Shown here piece by piece: positions 50,654-63,198 of a DNA stretch of 64,000 nucleotides. Position numbers and translations under genes: made by a program. The first letter of the stretch is position 1, and each line of letters begins with the position of its first letter. Source of the DNA: Scylla paramamosain (lineage: Eukaryota > Arthropoda > Malacostraca > Decapoda > Portunidae). The notes under the pieces were generated by a model. That model made no database searches and was not told the DNA's origin. It was given only the letters and a program-made list of their open reading frames with translations. The DNA lies in contig NC_087181.1 in the NCBI RefSeq assembly GCF_035594125.1, positions 5,843,427 through 5,907,426 on the forward strand, read 5' to 3'.

Positions 50654-51329
50654 GAAGATTGTCCATTTTTTGTTGTTATCCAACTTCTTTGCTGACCTGG
50701 GCCATCTGCCATTTTCATTTTTTTGTATTAACTCAGATACACTGTTGCCAGCTCAAATAGTACAAGCTACACTAAGAAGGTAATTTTTTTTTCTTTTTTT
50801 TTTGGAGACTGGCCAAAGGCAACAAAAATCCAATAAAAAAAAAAACACTGAGATACCAGTCCCCGAACAGGGTCTGAAGCAGTAGTAAAAAATTGAGGGA
50901 TAAGTTTCTTGAAATCCCCTCCTTGAAGGAATTCAAGTTATAGGAAGGTGGAAATACAGAAGCAGGCAGGGTGTTCCAGAGTTTACCAGAGAATGGGATG
51001 ACTGATTGAGAATACTGCTTAATTCATGCATTAGAGAGGTGGACAGAATAAGGATGAGAAAAAGAAGAAAGTCTCGTGCAGCAAGGCCATGGGTGGAGGG
51101 GAGGCATGCAGTTATCAAGATCAGAAGAGCAGTTAGCATGAAAATAGCAGTAGAAGATAGTAAGAGATGCAACAATGCGACGAAGATTGTCCATTTTTTT
51201 GTTGTTATCCAACTTCTTTGCTGACCTGGGCCATCTGCCATTTTCATTTTTTTTGTATTAACTCGGGTACACTGTTGCCAGCTCAAATAGTACAAGCAAC
51301 ACCAAGAAGGTAATGTGTGTTTTTTTTTA
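50654..51329 (-). repeat. 528-bp tandem duplication that includes a LINE-A 3' end
   Basis: Unit 1 (50654-51181) holds about 140 bp of unique-looking flank starting GAAGATTGTCCATTTTT, then the LINE-A tail and about 380 bp of its 3' region. The same flank restarts at 51182 and leads into the tail of the long LINE-A copy 9. The duplication therefore occurred after LINE-A had inserted. Confidence 0.88.
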
Positions 51330-54300
51330 GGAGAGACTTGCCAAAGGCAACAAAAATCCAATAAAAAGAAAAAAAACACTGAGATGCCAGTCCCCGAACA
51401 GGGTCTGAAGCAGTAGTAAAAAAACTGAAGGATAAGTGTCTTGAAATCCCCTTCTTGAAGGAATTCAAGTTATAGGAAGGTGGAAATACAGAAGCAGGCA
51501 GGGAGTTCCAGAGTTTACCAGAGAATGGAATGACTCATTAAGAATACTACTTAACTCATTCATTAGAAAGGTGGACAGAATAGGGATGAGAAAAGGAAGA
51601 AAGTCTTGTGCAGCCAGGCCATGGGGCCATGGAAGGCATGCAGTTAGCAAGATCAGAAGAGCAGTTAGCATGAAAATAGCGGTAGAAGATAGCAAGAGAT
51701 GCAGCATTGCGATGACGAGAAAGGGGCTGAAAACTGTCAGTTAGAGGAGAGGAGTTGAGATGAAAAGCTTTTCATTCCACTGTGTCTAAAAGAGTGGTAT
51801 GAGTGGAACCCCCCCCCAGACATGTGAAGCATACTCCATAAGGCCCTTGTACAGCTGTGGGGGTGAGAAAAACTGGCAAAGACATCTCAGAATGAGTAAC
51901 TTCATAGAAGCTGTTTTAGCTAGAGATGAGATGTGATGTTTCCAGTTCAGATTATAAGAAAAGAACAGACCAAGGATGTTCAATGTAGAAGAGGGGGACA
52001 GTTGAGTGTCATTGAAGAAGAGGGGATAGTTGTCTGGAAGGTTGTGTCCAGTTGATAAATGGAGGAATGGAGTTTTTGAAGTATTGAACAATACCAAGTT
52101 TGCTCTGCCCCAATCAGAAATTTAAGAGAGATCAGAAGTCAGGCATTTTGTGGCTTCCCTGCTTGAACTGTTTACTTCCTGAAGGGTTGGACATCTATGA
52201 AAAGACATGGAAAAGTGCAGGGTGGTATCATCTGTGTAGGAGTGGTTAGGACAAAAAGTTTGGTTTAGAAGATCATTGATGAATAATAGGAAGAGAGAGG
52301 TGACAGGATAGAATTCAAAGGAACACCACTGTTAATAGATTTAAGAGAAGAACAGTGACTGTCTACCACAGCAGCAATAGAATGGTCAGAAAGGAAACTT
52401 GAGATGAAGTTACAGAGAGGAGGATAGAAGCTGTAGGAGTAATCCAGAAATCAAAGCTTTGTACCTGACTATCAAAAGCTTTTGATATGTGTAAGGCAAC
52501 AGCAAAAGTTTCATCAAAATCTAAAAGAGAATGACCAAGACTCAGTAAGGAAGGCCAGAAGATCACCAGTAGAGCTGCTTTGATGGAACCCATACTATTG
52601 ATTAGAAAGAAAGTTGTGAAGTGATAGATGTTTAAAAATCTTCCTGTTGAGGATAGATTCAAAAACTTTAGATTGGCAGGAAATTAAAGCAATAGATTGG
52701 TAGTTTGAGGGATTAGAATGGTCACCCTTTTTAGGAACAGGTTGTATGTAGGCAAACTTCCAGCAAGAAGGAAAGGTAGATATTGACAGACAGAGTTGAA
52801 AGAGTTTGACTAGGCAAGGTGCAAGCTTGGAGGTGCAGTTTCAGAGAATAATAGGAGGGACCCTATCAGTTCCATAAGCCTTCTGAGGGTTTAGGCCAGC
52901 GAGGGCATGGAAAACATCATTGCAAAGAATTTTAATAGGTAGCATGAAGTAGTCAGCGGGTGGAGGAGAGAGAGAAACAAGCCCTAAATCGTCCAAGGTA
53001 GAGTTTTTAGCAAAGGTTTGAGTGAAGAGTTCAGCTTTAGAGATAGATGTAATAGCAGTGGTGCCATCTGGTTGAAATAAAGGAGGGAGAGAAGAAGAAG
53101 TAAAGTTATTGGAGATATTTTTGGCTAGATGCCAGAAGTCATGAGGGGAGTTAGATCTTGAAAGATTTTGACGCTTTCTATTATTGAAGGAGTTTTTGGC
53201 TAGTTTGGGAACAGACTTGGCATGATTCTGGGCAGAAATATAAAGTGCATGAGATTTTGGTGATGGAAGGCTTAAGTACCTTTTGTGGGTCACCTCTCTA
53301 TCATGTATAGCACGAGAACAAGCAGTGTTAAGCTAAGGTTTGGAAGGTTTAGGTCGAAAAAAAGAATGAGGAATGTACACCTCCATGCCAGACTGTCATG
53401 TTATTGGCCAAGTTTACCTTGAATGGGATCACGTTTTCTTAGTGTCCCCTGTGTTCCAGTTACCTGCCTTTCGGACATTATCCTTATTATTGGTTATAAG
53501 TAGTGTAAGGCTTATTTACTCATTTTATATCATGTAGTATTATTTTCTTCATAATTTAAGTTCTCTATATCTTTGTGTGTATAAGGGAGGAAGTATAATT
53601 GAGGTGGAAATATGTTGAAAACGAGAGGAGCTTGAGTGGGCAACAACACATTCCAAGGAGGGGAAGGCAGAGCGCCTTAGGTCGTGAGGTAGAGAAGAAG
53701 GTGGCGGCTCTCAGGGAAGAATCTTGGTGTGGATTGATGATGGAGTGAGTGCGTGGAGGTATTAGTGGTGTAGCGGTATAACCTTGATATTCAGGATCTG
53801 GTTAGTGAGTCTTTTGTGGTACCAAGAGTTATTGATTTGGTTGTTGAGTTGTGCCAGTGATGCTGTTTGAAGGAGTCATAGGTCAAACTGGCAACTATTT
53901 TGTGAGTGGAGGTTGAGGTTTTGACCTTGGAAGCTGGTGTTGTGGTGTATTGGTGATTTTGGGGATGATGTTATGGTGTTATGGGTAATCTTTGGTGATG
54001 ATGGTGATCTCCTGTGAGGCTTGAGGAGGTGAAATACGGGAATTATTGTCTGGGGACGCGGTAATGGCATCTGAGTAAATTTCTTTGGTTGAGGGAAATA
54101 TTTCTGTGACTGGTGAAGGTGTAAACGGGTTCTGGTGTTGTGTGAAGTGACGAGAACGTCATGTAGTAACATGTACTACCTCATGTTGTTTGTGAATTAT
54201 CATTAGTATTAATATATGTGGTTGTAATATAGAATAATCGTGTTTTCTACTCCGCCAACATTGATCTGGTATTAGAGATGATTACAGGTGTGCTGTGCCA

Positions 54301-55325
54301 AGGAAAAGGTAGAGTGGGAGGGTGTAATTCTGGCGATTTCGGATAGGTCGGGTAGGCACTCGAAGCCTTTAAAAATCCAGACCTTTAAAACTTTCCAGGA
54401 TCAGTGTAACGTCCGCTTTCTTGGAAAGATAACCGGGATCGTACGATTGTAAGTAAGCAAACGATCGTGACACAGACACTATCACCTCTGTTATGCACTT
54501 GGCACACAAAGACAGGTCTCTGACATGGAAGCAGTTGTCATTCCAAGGAAAATCAGCAAAATACCTTCTCAGATCCATCCCCCAACTAGCGGGGGCAAAA
54601 TCCCAGAGGTACCTCTGCTTAGGCGGATCCTGAGGAGGAGTAGGAGCAATAGGACAAGATACAGATATGAGATTGTGATTGGAGGAGTCCAACGGAGAAG
54701 AGAAGGTGACAGCATAAGCAGAAGGATTAGAGGTTAGGAAAAAGTCAAGAATGTTAGGCGTATCCCCAAGACGGTCAGGAACATGAGTGGGGTGTTGCAG
54801 CAATTGCTCTAAGTCGTGGAGGATAGCAAAGTTGAAGGCTAGTTCACCAGGATGGTCTGTGATGGGAGAGGAAAGCCAAAGCTGGTGGTGAACATTGAAG
54901 TCTCCAAGAATGGAGATCTCTGCAAAAGGAAAGAGAGTCAGAATGTGCTCCACTTTGGAAGTTAAGTAGTAGAAGAATTTCTTATAGTCAGAGGAGTTAG
55001 GTGAGAGCACAAATATATTTAGTTTGAGAGTGACTCTGTTGTCATAGCCAGATGGTGGAAAACTCAGAAGATTCAAGAGCGTGGGCACGAGAGCAGTTTA
55101 AGTCATTTGTGCACATAAACGCAACATCCAGCTTTCGATTGAAAATGAGGATAGAGAAAGTAGGAGGGAACAGAGAAGGGGCTACTGTCAGTTGTCTCAG
55201 ACACCTGTGTTTCAGTAAGGAAAGTAAGATGAGGTTTAGAAGAGGAGAGGTGGTGTTCTACAGATTGAAAATTAGATCTTAGACTGCAAATGTTGCAGAA
55301 GTTAATGAAGAAAAAGCTTAGGGGG
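51330..55325 (-). mobile_element. LINE-A copy 9, long copy interrupted by a solo LTR
   Basis: Minus-strand order: endonuclease (frames 55381-55103 and 55088-54369, with [14 protein letters not shown] and a SSNHNLIS stretch where other copies have SSDHNLIS), then the LTR insertion, then RT fingers (53293-52841) and palm and C-terminal pieces down to 51330. The Asp-to-Asn change at the SDH box and several indels show it is dead. It is 5'-truncated at 55325 next to LINE-C copy 5. Confidence 0.9.
53394..54472. mobile_element. Solo LTR-like insertion, 1079 bp, with 5-bp target duplication
   Basis: It starts TGTCATGTTATTGG and ends CGATCGTGACA, so the ends are TG...CA with a 5-bp inverted TGTCA/TGACA. 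CAGAC is duplicated at 53389-53393 and 54473-54477. Other LINE-A copies read through this site as GCCAGACACTATCACC, proving the insertion. No coding sequence inside. The features fit a solo LTR; the parent family is unknown. Confidence 0.85.
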
Positions 55326-57600
55326 GGGGTGTCACCCCTCAACCAACTTATCCCTTCCAGCATCAAACTCCCCTTCCACATTAAATACCGATCTGAAACT
55401 ATTGTTCATAACCTCTGCCGTGTCCAGTGCATCATCACAGATTTTTCCTTCAACTTTCAATCTTGATATACCTTCCTTCTTCTTCATCTTCCTATTAATA
55501 TGTCTAAAAAATAGTTTGGGTTCATTTATAGACTTATCTATTATATCTCTTTAATAGTTTCTTCTCTCCATTCATATTATCTCAATGTAGTTGTTTCTAG
55601 TATCAATATATTCCTCCCATCTGTTCACAGTTTTTCCTCTCCTATCTTTTCCAAGTATTTGACTTACAATTTCTAGCCTCTTTACATTTTGTATTGAACC
55701 ATTCTTTACCCTTTCTACATATACAATTTCTAGCCTCTTTACATTTTGTATTGAACCATTCTTTACCCTTTCTACATATCACTCCTCCTTTAGGTACAAA
55801 TTTCTCCACAGCAGAATTATATATCCTTATAAATTCATCCCATTTTTCTTGAACGTCTTCTGCATCTCTAAAGTCTTTCCAGTCCACGGCAACAAAGTGC
55901 TTTCTTAATTTTTCAAAGTCAGCTGTACTATATTTAAATCTTCTTAGCTTATAATTTTCATCAATGATTACATTTTCATTTTTCAAATTAAATTCCATCA
56001 ACACATGAACACTTTTACCTAGAGGGCAATCATAGTGTATTGTTTCAATAATTTTCATTTCCTTGGTAAACTAAATCAAGTCTTGAAGATTTATCTCTTC
56101 CACTAAATCTGGTATCACAGTCAACCCATTGAGTCATCAAGTTTTCCACTGCCCAGTTTAGTAATTTACTATTCCATGAGTTCTCGCTTCCAGTAGTTGT
56201 CAGTGTCTCCTAATTTATCTCGTTACAATTAAAATCACCAACAATAATTATATTAATACTTTTCATCACTATCTTTTCAAGACCTTTTAGCACATCTACC
56301 AACATCTCATGCTCTTCTTTTCACCAAGCATTGGTCATAGGTGGCACATACACTCCTACATAATTCATCATCCTTCCATTTCCACTTCTAATCATCATTT
56401 GTAGAATTTCAGAATTGTCTTCACTTTTTATTACCTTGTCCACTTTTTTTAGTCAGAATTGTTACTCCACCTCCTCCCTTGTCACTTCTATTTTTCATCC
56501 ATAAATCATATTTATCATCACCAATGTCAGGGATTCCCCATTCATTTTTTCCATTTTGTCTCACATAATACAACAACATCCGATGTGGTTCTGCTTAATA
56601 ACTCATTTAATTCCATTTTAGTTGACATCAATCCATTTACTTTAGTATAACATACTTACTGTTTGATGTATCATTTCTTTATTCTCACATGTCTTAGCCT
56701 CCAGAAAAACTTCTCCAGTCGTTGTTCGTTTTTTGTTTAGCCTCATTTATTAGTTCCTTTTGCTTCAACCTTTCAGTCTCATCCATATCCTTCTTTATCC
56801 CTACATTCTTATATTCTTCATCTCCAGACAACTTCCGAGACCCATTAATTACTTCTTCTGCTTGTACCTGTGTTGCAAAACTTATTCTTATGGGTCTCAT
56901 TTTTTCTTCTTCATATTTCCCAATTGTATGGAACTCTTCCACTTGCTTTACTGCCTGGCTGTCTTCACCTGTCACTTTCTTCAGAAACTTATTCAACATT
57001 TCCTTTTCCTCTTTCTGAATTCTGCTTAATATTTTCTCTTCCTTTAAACCAAATACAGTTACTTGTTTATATTTTTCTAGTGTCTCTCATTAACTTTTTC
57101 TCTTCTTTAATAACATTTACCACTTTTGTCTCAGGTTTTGTTCCTCATTTTCTTGTTCTGTTATTTTCTTTATCAGTTCTTCGTCAAGTTTACTTTCATT
57201 TAACCACTTATTTTGCCTCATTTCCACATCCTTTACACTTGCCTTCATTTCCTCATTACTTTTCTGAACAGTTTCTACGTTTCCTTTATTTGTTTCTTTG
57301 AACAGTCATTTTCCACCTCTAACTTCTCATTTTTATCTTCCATCTCCATCAACTTTGCGTAATAATCACCAACTCCTCACCTGTCTCTTAGTGTACCTCC
57401 AATGTCTTTATTCTCTCCAATAACTTGTACATCATTTCTTCCATATATAAAATTTTTCTACACTGAAATTTATAATTTAGTTCTCTATCCTCACCAGTAA
57501 AACCTTCAAAGGACCCTCGTTTTTTTGGGGTGCTGCCCTCCACCATTTTGTCCAAAGTGTATACAAACCAACCAAACTCTCCTAGAGATGGGATAACTAT
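55326..57600 (-). mobile_element. LINE-C copy 5: ORF1 and endonuclease
   Basis: ORF1 runs on the minus strand from about 57560 (frame 57606-57388, then coiled coil) to the segment 56999-56694, which reads EEKMRPIRISFATQVQAEEV, then ERLKQKELINEAKQK. The endonuclease lies at about 56650-55640, ending in the frame 56058-55642. Downstream text FRSVFNVEGEFDAGRDKLVEG (split here by one shift) reaches the LINE-A junction at 55325. Confidence 0.78.
55666..55779 (-). repeat. 57-bp in-frame tandem duplication in LINE-C
   Basis: Two adjacent 57-bp copies (55666-55722 and 55723-55779) encode CRKGKEWFNTKCKEARN twice. The frame is kept. Confidence 0.93.
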
Positions 57601-57753
57601 ACTCACGTACTGTTTCTCCCCTCCCTATTTACCACCTAGGTATTCCTGGGTCTTCATATCATAACTTGTTCCACCGTGAGCTATTTGTGTTATTCCTTCT
57701 TTCTATATGTAGAGCACTAGGAAACATGTCCTGTCAACTCCGTCGCTGCCATA

Positions 57754-57754
<1 letters not shown>

Positions 57755-57800
<46 letters not shown>

Positions 57801-59400
57801 TTATATAGTTGTATTTACTTAATTGTATTATACATGGCATGAGCCAAAGCTCATTTTGTCCCGTCTCCATAACTATATTTATCCAATTTCTCTTTAAACA
57901 TGTGTACACTGTTTGCTACAACCACCTCTTCCTTCAAATCTTTCTAGATTTCAATAGTTTGATACAGGAGGTGGTATTTCTTAATGTCACTTGAACATCC
58001 ACTCTTTATTTTCTTCTCATGCCCCCTCATTTGTCTCTCTCCCTCCTCCATCTGTTGTACCAAGTCATTTCTGTCTATTCATTCTATATTGCTTACTAGT
58101 CTGTACATTGTTATCAGGTCTCCTCTTTCTCTTCTTTCTTGTAGTGTTGGTAATCCCATCTCTTCAAGTCTTTCTTCATAGCTTAAGTCTTTCAATTCTG
58201 GTACCATCTTTGTTGCTATCCTCTGTATTCTTTCCAGTTTCCATATATCTTTTTCTATGTGGAACCCAAACTACTAATGCATATTCCAGTTTAGGTCATA
58301 TTATGCTTGTTATAATTTTCTTCATCATCTCTTTATCTAAATAGTTAAACGCCATCCTAATATTTGTTAACAAGCTGCATGTAGAGTTGAATATTCCATT
58401 TATGTACCTTTCAGGTCATAGTGTGTCCTACATCATTACTCTCAAATATTTTTCTTCATTACTTTTTGTTATTATTTCTCCTCCAATTTTGTAATCCCAC
58501 GAAGGTCTCTTCACTTTTCCCTATTTCAACACGTGGCATTTTCTGCCATTAATTTCTAGTTTCCATCTTTTGCTCCATGTATGTATCTTGTCAGTATCCT
58601 TTTGTAACTCATTGCATTCATTTTCATCCTTTATTATTTTCATTATTTTTGCATCATCAGCAAACAGGTTTATATGACTATTTAAATCCTTTGTCATATC
58701 ATTTACATATATTTGAAACATAATAGGTGCCAGCACAGATCTTTGTGGTACCCCACTTGTCACTTCGCACCAAATTGAATTAGTGTCTCTTGTAAATAAT
58801 CATCTATCCATCTCAATGTTGCTCTCTTTAGTCCTCCTTCATTCTCTAACTTCCACATAAGACTTTTGTGGGGAACTTCATCAAATTGATCCAAGTATGC
58901 CACATCAACCCATCTGTAAATAATAAATCCGTAAATAATCATCTATCCATCTCAATGTTGCTCTCTTTAATCCTCCTTCATTCTCTAACTTCCACATAAG
59001 ACTTTTGTGGGGAACTTCATCAAATTGATCCAAATATGCCACATCAACCCATCCGTCCCTCTCTTGCACTCAATCTATTACTCTCGTATAAAAGCTCAGT
59101 AGATTTGTGACACAGGATCTCCCTTTCCTGAATCCAAATTGCTTTTCTGTAATTATCTTTTCATTTTCTAAAAATTGCACCCATCCATCTTTACTATTTC
59201 ACAAAGCTTGCTTACAATACTAGTTAGTAACACTGGTCTGTAATTTAATGGTTCCATTTTATTTCTCCCTTTGCATATTGGGACTATTTTATCTCCTTTC
59301 CATTCCCTTAGTACTTTTCCTTCCTTCAATGAGCTGTTGATTATATCCCATATTGGTTCCTCCATTTGTTCTCTGCATTCTTTTAATATCCATCCATTTA
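57755..59400 (-). mobile_element. LINE-C copy 6, RT and 3' end
   Basis: The (TG)n at 57757-57798 is the 3' tail, (CA)n on the minus strand. Above it are the 3' UTR and the RT: FADDAKIMKII in the frame 58763-58521, SGVPQRSVLAPIMF, and fingers NGWILKECREQMEEPIW then LNYRPVLLTSIVSKL at 59400-59168. The fingers are interrupted at GPDQV-NGWIL by LINE-A copy 10, and the rest is at 61113-61260. Confidence 0.85.
58792..59067. repeat. 138-bp tandem duplication in LINE-C
   Basis: GTAAATAATCATCTATCCAT starts near 58792 and again near 58930. The following 120 bp match closely, including CCACATAAGACTTTTGTGGG and ATGCCACATCAACCCATC. Confidence 0.9.
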
Positions 59401-61112
59401 CTTTTTTTTTCTTTTTTTTTTCTTTATATAGGAAGGACACTGGCCAAGGGCAACAAAAATCTAATAAAAAAAATGCCCACTGAAATGCCAGTCCCATAAA
59501 AGGGTCAAAGCAGTGGTCAAAAATTGGTGGATAAGTGTCTTGAAACCTCCTTCTTGAAGGAATTCAAGTCATAGGAAGGTGGAAATACAGAAGCAGGCAG
59601 GGAGTTTCAGAGTTTACCAGAGAAAGGAATGAATGATTGAGAATACTGGTTAACTCTTGCGTTAGAGAGGTGGACAGAATAGGGGTGAGAGAAAGAAGAA
59701 AGTTTTGTGCAGCGAGACCGCGGAAGGAGGGGAGGCATGCAGTTATCAAGATCAGAAGAGCAGTTAGCATGAAAATAGTGGTGGAAGACAGCTAGATATG
59801 CAACATTGCGGCAGTGAGAGAGAGGCTGAAGACAGTCAGTTAGAGGAGAGGAGTTGATGAGACGAAAAGCTTTTGATTCCACCCTGTCTAGAAGAGCAGT
59901 ATGAGTGGAACCTCCCCCAGACATGTGAAGCATACTCCATACATGGACGGATAAGGCCCTTGTACAGAGTTAGCAGCTGGGGGGTGAGAAAAACTGGCGG
60001 AGACATCTCAGAACACCTAACTTCATAGAAGCTGTTTTAGCTAGAGATGAGATGTGAAGTTTCCAGTTCAGATTATAAGTAAAGGACAGACCGAGGATGT
60101 TCAGTGTAGAAGAGGGGGACAGTTGAGTGTCATTGAAGAAGAGGGGATAGTTGTCTGGAAGGTTGTGTCGAGTTGATAGATGGAGGAATTGAGTTTTTGA
60201 GGCATTGAACAGTACCAAGTTTGCTCTGCCCCAATCAGAAATTTTAGAAAGATCAGAAGTCAGGCGTTCTGTGGCTTCCCTGCGTGATATGTTTACCTCC
60301 TGAAGGGTTGGACGTCTATGAAAAGACGTGGAAAAGTGCAGGGTGGTATCATCAACGTAGGAGTGGATAGGACAAGAAGTTTGGTTTAGAAGATCATTAA
60401 TGAATAATAAGAAGAGAGTGGGTGACAGGACAGAACCCTGAGGAACACCACTGTTAATAGATTTAGGAGAAGAACAGTGATCGTCTACCACAGCAGCAAT
60501 AGAACGGTCAGAAAGGAAACTTGAGATGAAGTTACAGAGAGAAGGATAGAAACCGTAGGAGGGTAGTTTGGAAATCAAAGCTTTGTGCCAGACTCTATCA
60601 AAAGCTTTTGATATGTCCAAGGCAACAGCAAAAGTTTCACCAAAATCTCTAAAAGAGGATGACCAAGACTCAGTAAGGAAAGCCAGAAGATCACCAGTAG
60701 AGCGGCCTTGACGGAACCCATACTGGCGATCAGATAGAAGGTTGTGAAGTGATGGATGTTTAAGAATCTTCCTGGTGAGGATAGATTAAAAAACTTTAGA
60801 TAGGCAGAAAATTAAAGCAATAGGACGGTAGTTTGAATGATTAGAACGGTCATCCTTTTGAATGTAGGCAAACTTCCAACAAGAAGGAAAGGTAGATGTT
60901 GACAGACAGAGCTGAAAGAGTTTGACTAGGCAAGGTGCAAGCACGGAGGCACAGTTTCGGAGAACAATAGGAGGGACCCCATCAGGTCCATAAGCCTTCT
61001 GAGGGTTTAGGCCAGCGAGGGCATGGAAAACATCATTGCGAAGAATTTTAATAGGTGGCATGAAGTAGTCAGAGGGTGGAGGAGAGGGAGGAACAAGCCC
61101 AGAATCGTCCAA
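59401..61112 (-). mobile_element. LINE-A copy 10, inserted in LINE-C
   Basis: The tail T run with two C interruptions is at 59401-59422. ORF2 frames: C-terminus 59933-59607, palm 60620-59970 (SGVPQGSVLSPT; catalytic box YVDDTTL) and fingers 61112-60786. It is 5'-truncated at 61112. It lies between the NGWIL and GPDQV codons of LINE-C copy 6. Confidence 0.93.
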
Positions 61113-61260
61113 AGTTGATCTGGTCCCATAGTTTTCAAATATCTAGCTCTTCCAGCGGTTTCTTGATTTCTTGTCTCTTTACTTGTATCTCCTGTATTCA
61201 CTTATTCTATGACATCACTTTCGGTACCACAAAGTTGGTTTCCTTTGTAAACATTTAAAC
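61113..61260 (-). mobile_element. LINE-C copy 6, segment upstream of the LINE-A insertion
   Basis: Starts TTGATCTGGTCCCATAG, the complement of the GPDQV codons, and matches 41741-41905 for about 140 bp. It ends around CCTTTGTAAACATTT. Confidence 0.75.
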
Positions 61261-62326
61261 ATTTATTAATAGCCAATAAAGTCAAGTACATAATATGTTT
61301 TATGTATACATTAATATTAGGCCAGCGTTTTTATAAGCATAAGCTTTTCAGGAACAAATTAATAAAAATCGTTATAATAACAAACAATAATAATACTAGA
61401 ATTAATGATAGTTGAGAAAAATCAGTGAAATATTTAACATACAAACTACAGACTACTGAACACAAGTACAATTTATGAAGAAAGTAGAATATAAACTAAA
61501 AGAAACAAAGCATAATCAGTACACAATAATAGTGGCAAAAAAATAATAATAAATGAATAAATAAATGAATATATAAACAGGAAAAGAAAAACATACAATG
61601 TAGAGCAAATTAAATACAATACAACACACAGTACTATATAAGGAACAGAAAGGTGCAAGATGACTTTAGGTCTAACTGAAGGAAAAAAGGCAATCTGTCA
61701 TATAAGAATTAATAACAATCTAACAGATGACACTTAAGTTTGTTTTTAAAAGTGTAGAGAGAGGGAGCATTCTTAATATCCTGAGGAAGAGAATTCCAGA
61801 TTAAAGATCCTAAGTACATGGTGGAGTGTCGGAAGAGTGTAAGGCAATGGGATGGAAGGCAAAGCTGTTCTATATGTTGTGTGGGATATTGATGAGAAGG
61901 AAGTGAGGCACTGATCTGATTTTTGTACATACAGTTTGCAATTGAAAGTTTAGTTATATCTTGAAGTTTGAGAATTTTTGTGTTTTTAAATAGAGGAGTG
62001 GTGTGTTCAAGGTAAGAATTTTTTGTGATAATTCTGATGATTTTCTTATGTAGTCTGTCCAGGCATGTCAGATGGGCGGCATAAGTGGTACTCCAAATAA
62101 AATTACATTAAAGAAGTTGTGGATATATATGTGCATAATACAAGGTTTTCAGTATTTCACAGGGTATAAAATCTCTCAGTCTATACAGCATTGCAGTGCT
62201 TCTTGAAAGTTTCATAGATACATGATTTATATGGAATTTAAACTTAAGTTTTTTGTCAAACATGACTCCTAAAAACTTTTTAAATCCCATATAAATCATG
62301 TATCTATGAAACTTTCAAGAAGCACT
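61261..62326 (-). mobile_element. Fourth LINE family, 3' part of RT and AT-rich 3' UTR
   Basis: The minus-strand frame 62299-62108 reads KFLGVMFDKKLKFKFHINHV and AMLYRLRDFIPCEILKTLY. After one TAA the same frame continues FIWSTTYAAHLTCLDRLHKK, NSYLEHTTPLFKN and finally GSLIWNSLPQDIKNAPSLYT, FKNKLKCHLLDCY (to 61709). That is the thumb and C-terminus of a Jockey/CR1-group RT distinct from families A-C. An AT-rich 3' UTR follows to about 61261. Confidence 0.75.
62195..62326. repeat. Perfect 40-bp inverted repeat at the LINE 5' end
   Basis: Arms 62195-62234 and 62287-62326 are exact complements (outer end AGTGCTTCTTGAAAG), with a 52-bp loop. The outer arm lies at the truncated 5' edge of the LINE fragment. 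Confidence 0.95.
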
Positions 62327-63180
62327 TTAAAAAGAAAATATATAAAAATAAGTACATAGACAGAAAAATCATAAAATATCATACTAGGAACAAAATTAAA
62401 AACAAAACAGCAACCAAAAAGGGGACAGGAAGGCAAGCTCTGGCCTGCACCTTGTTGGATTGATGGGACATCTGGTGGGGCACAGGAGACACTAGTTTGT
62501 CAGGAAGTCCACAACATAGTAGTGGCATTGGAAATAGGTCTGGTAGGATAAGTCCTGTTAGTAATAAGTCTCCGCCCAGTCCTTGATGGAGATAGACTGG
62601 GAGCTTGGCGCATAGCATTCCAAGGTATAGCATGCAGCTAATGTGCCATTATTATAAAGAAAACTGGGCACTTTAAATTTAGTTATCCTAAATTAGTGAC
62701 AGCCATGGCTTCTAAGTCCCCCTAGAAGTTGGTGGCTTTGATTGTGTCTCATGGCTGAGGCCAGGAGAGTGATAAGGTTCAGCCAGTATTTAATTGTGAG
62801 GGATATCAAGCCTCAATAGATCGCTACCCTGTTTAACCCAAAACCAGGGAAGGAGTATAACAAATGCCAACAAGCTCAGAAAGAACTAGTTTGGCATCTG
62901 CTAAGGAGCTCAGACAGTACAGACAACATGCAGAATGAAGGTATAATATCCCATGGACAACTGCCCATGAGCTGGCCACCTATGCCCAAACAGAATATTA
63001 TACCCACTCTTGCCAGAGAACAGCCTATTTCCAGTTTCCCAAGAGACAGGCATACACCCCTGATAACACTGATGGAGCCTAGGAAGAGAATAGACAGCTG
63101 TAATTTGGCAAAATCTTATAAAGTCCTCTAGCCCTCACACACCCACAGCCTTGAGCCCTGGAGACTAATAGCATTTAATA
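62327..63180. other. Unidentified sequence with a possible coding stretch
   Basis: On the plus strand, 62830-63131 stays open for about 100 codons (GKEYNKCQQAQKELVWHLLR, then MPKQNIIPTLAREQPISS). The composition looks protein-like, but I recognise no family. It may belong to the same unknown element as 63427-63801. Confidence 0.35.
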
Positions 63181-63198
63181 ACATACAATACTCAGGAC

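Noticed and set aside
54262..54275. Primer-binding site (TGGTATTAGAG) marking an internal region of an LTR element
   Set aside because: The string lies inside the TSD-bounded unit, and no second LTR copy follows, so it is not evidence on its own.
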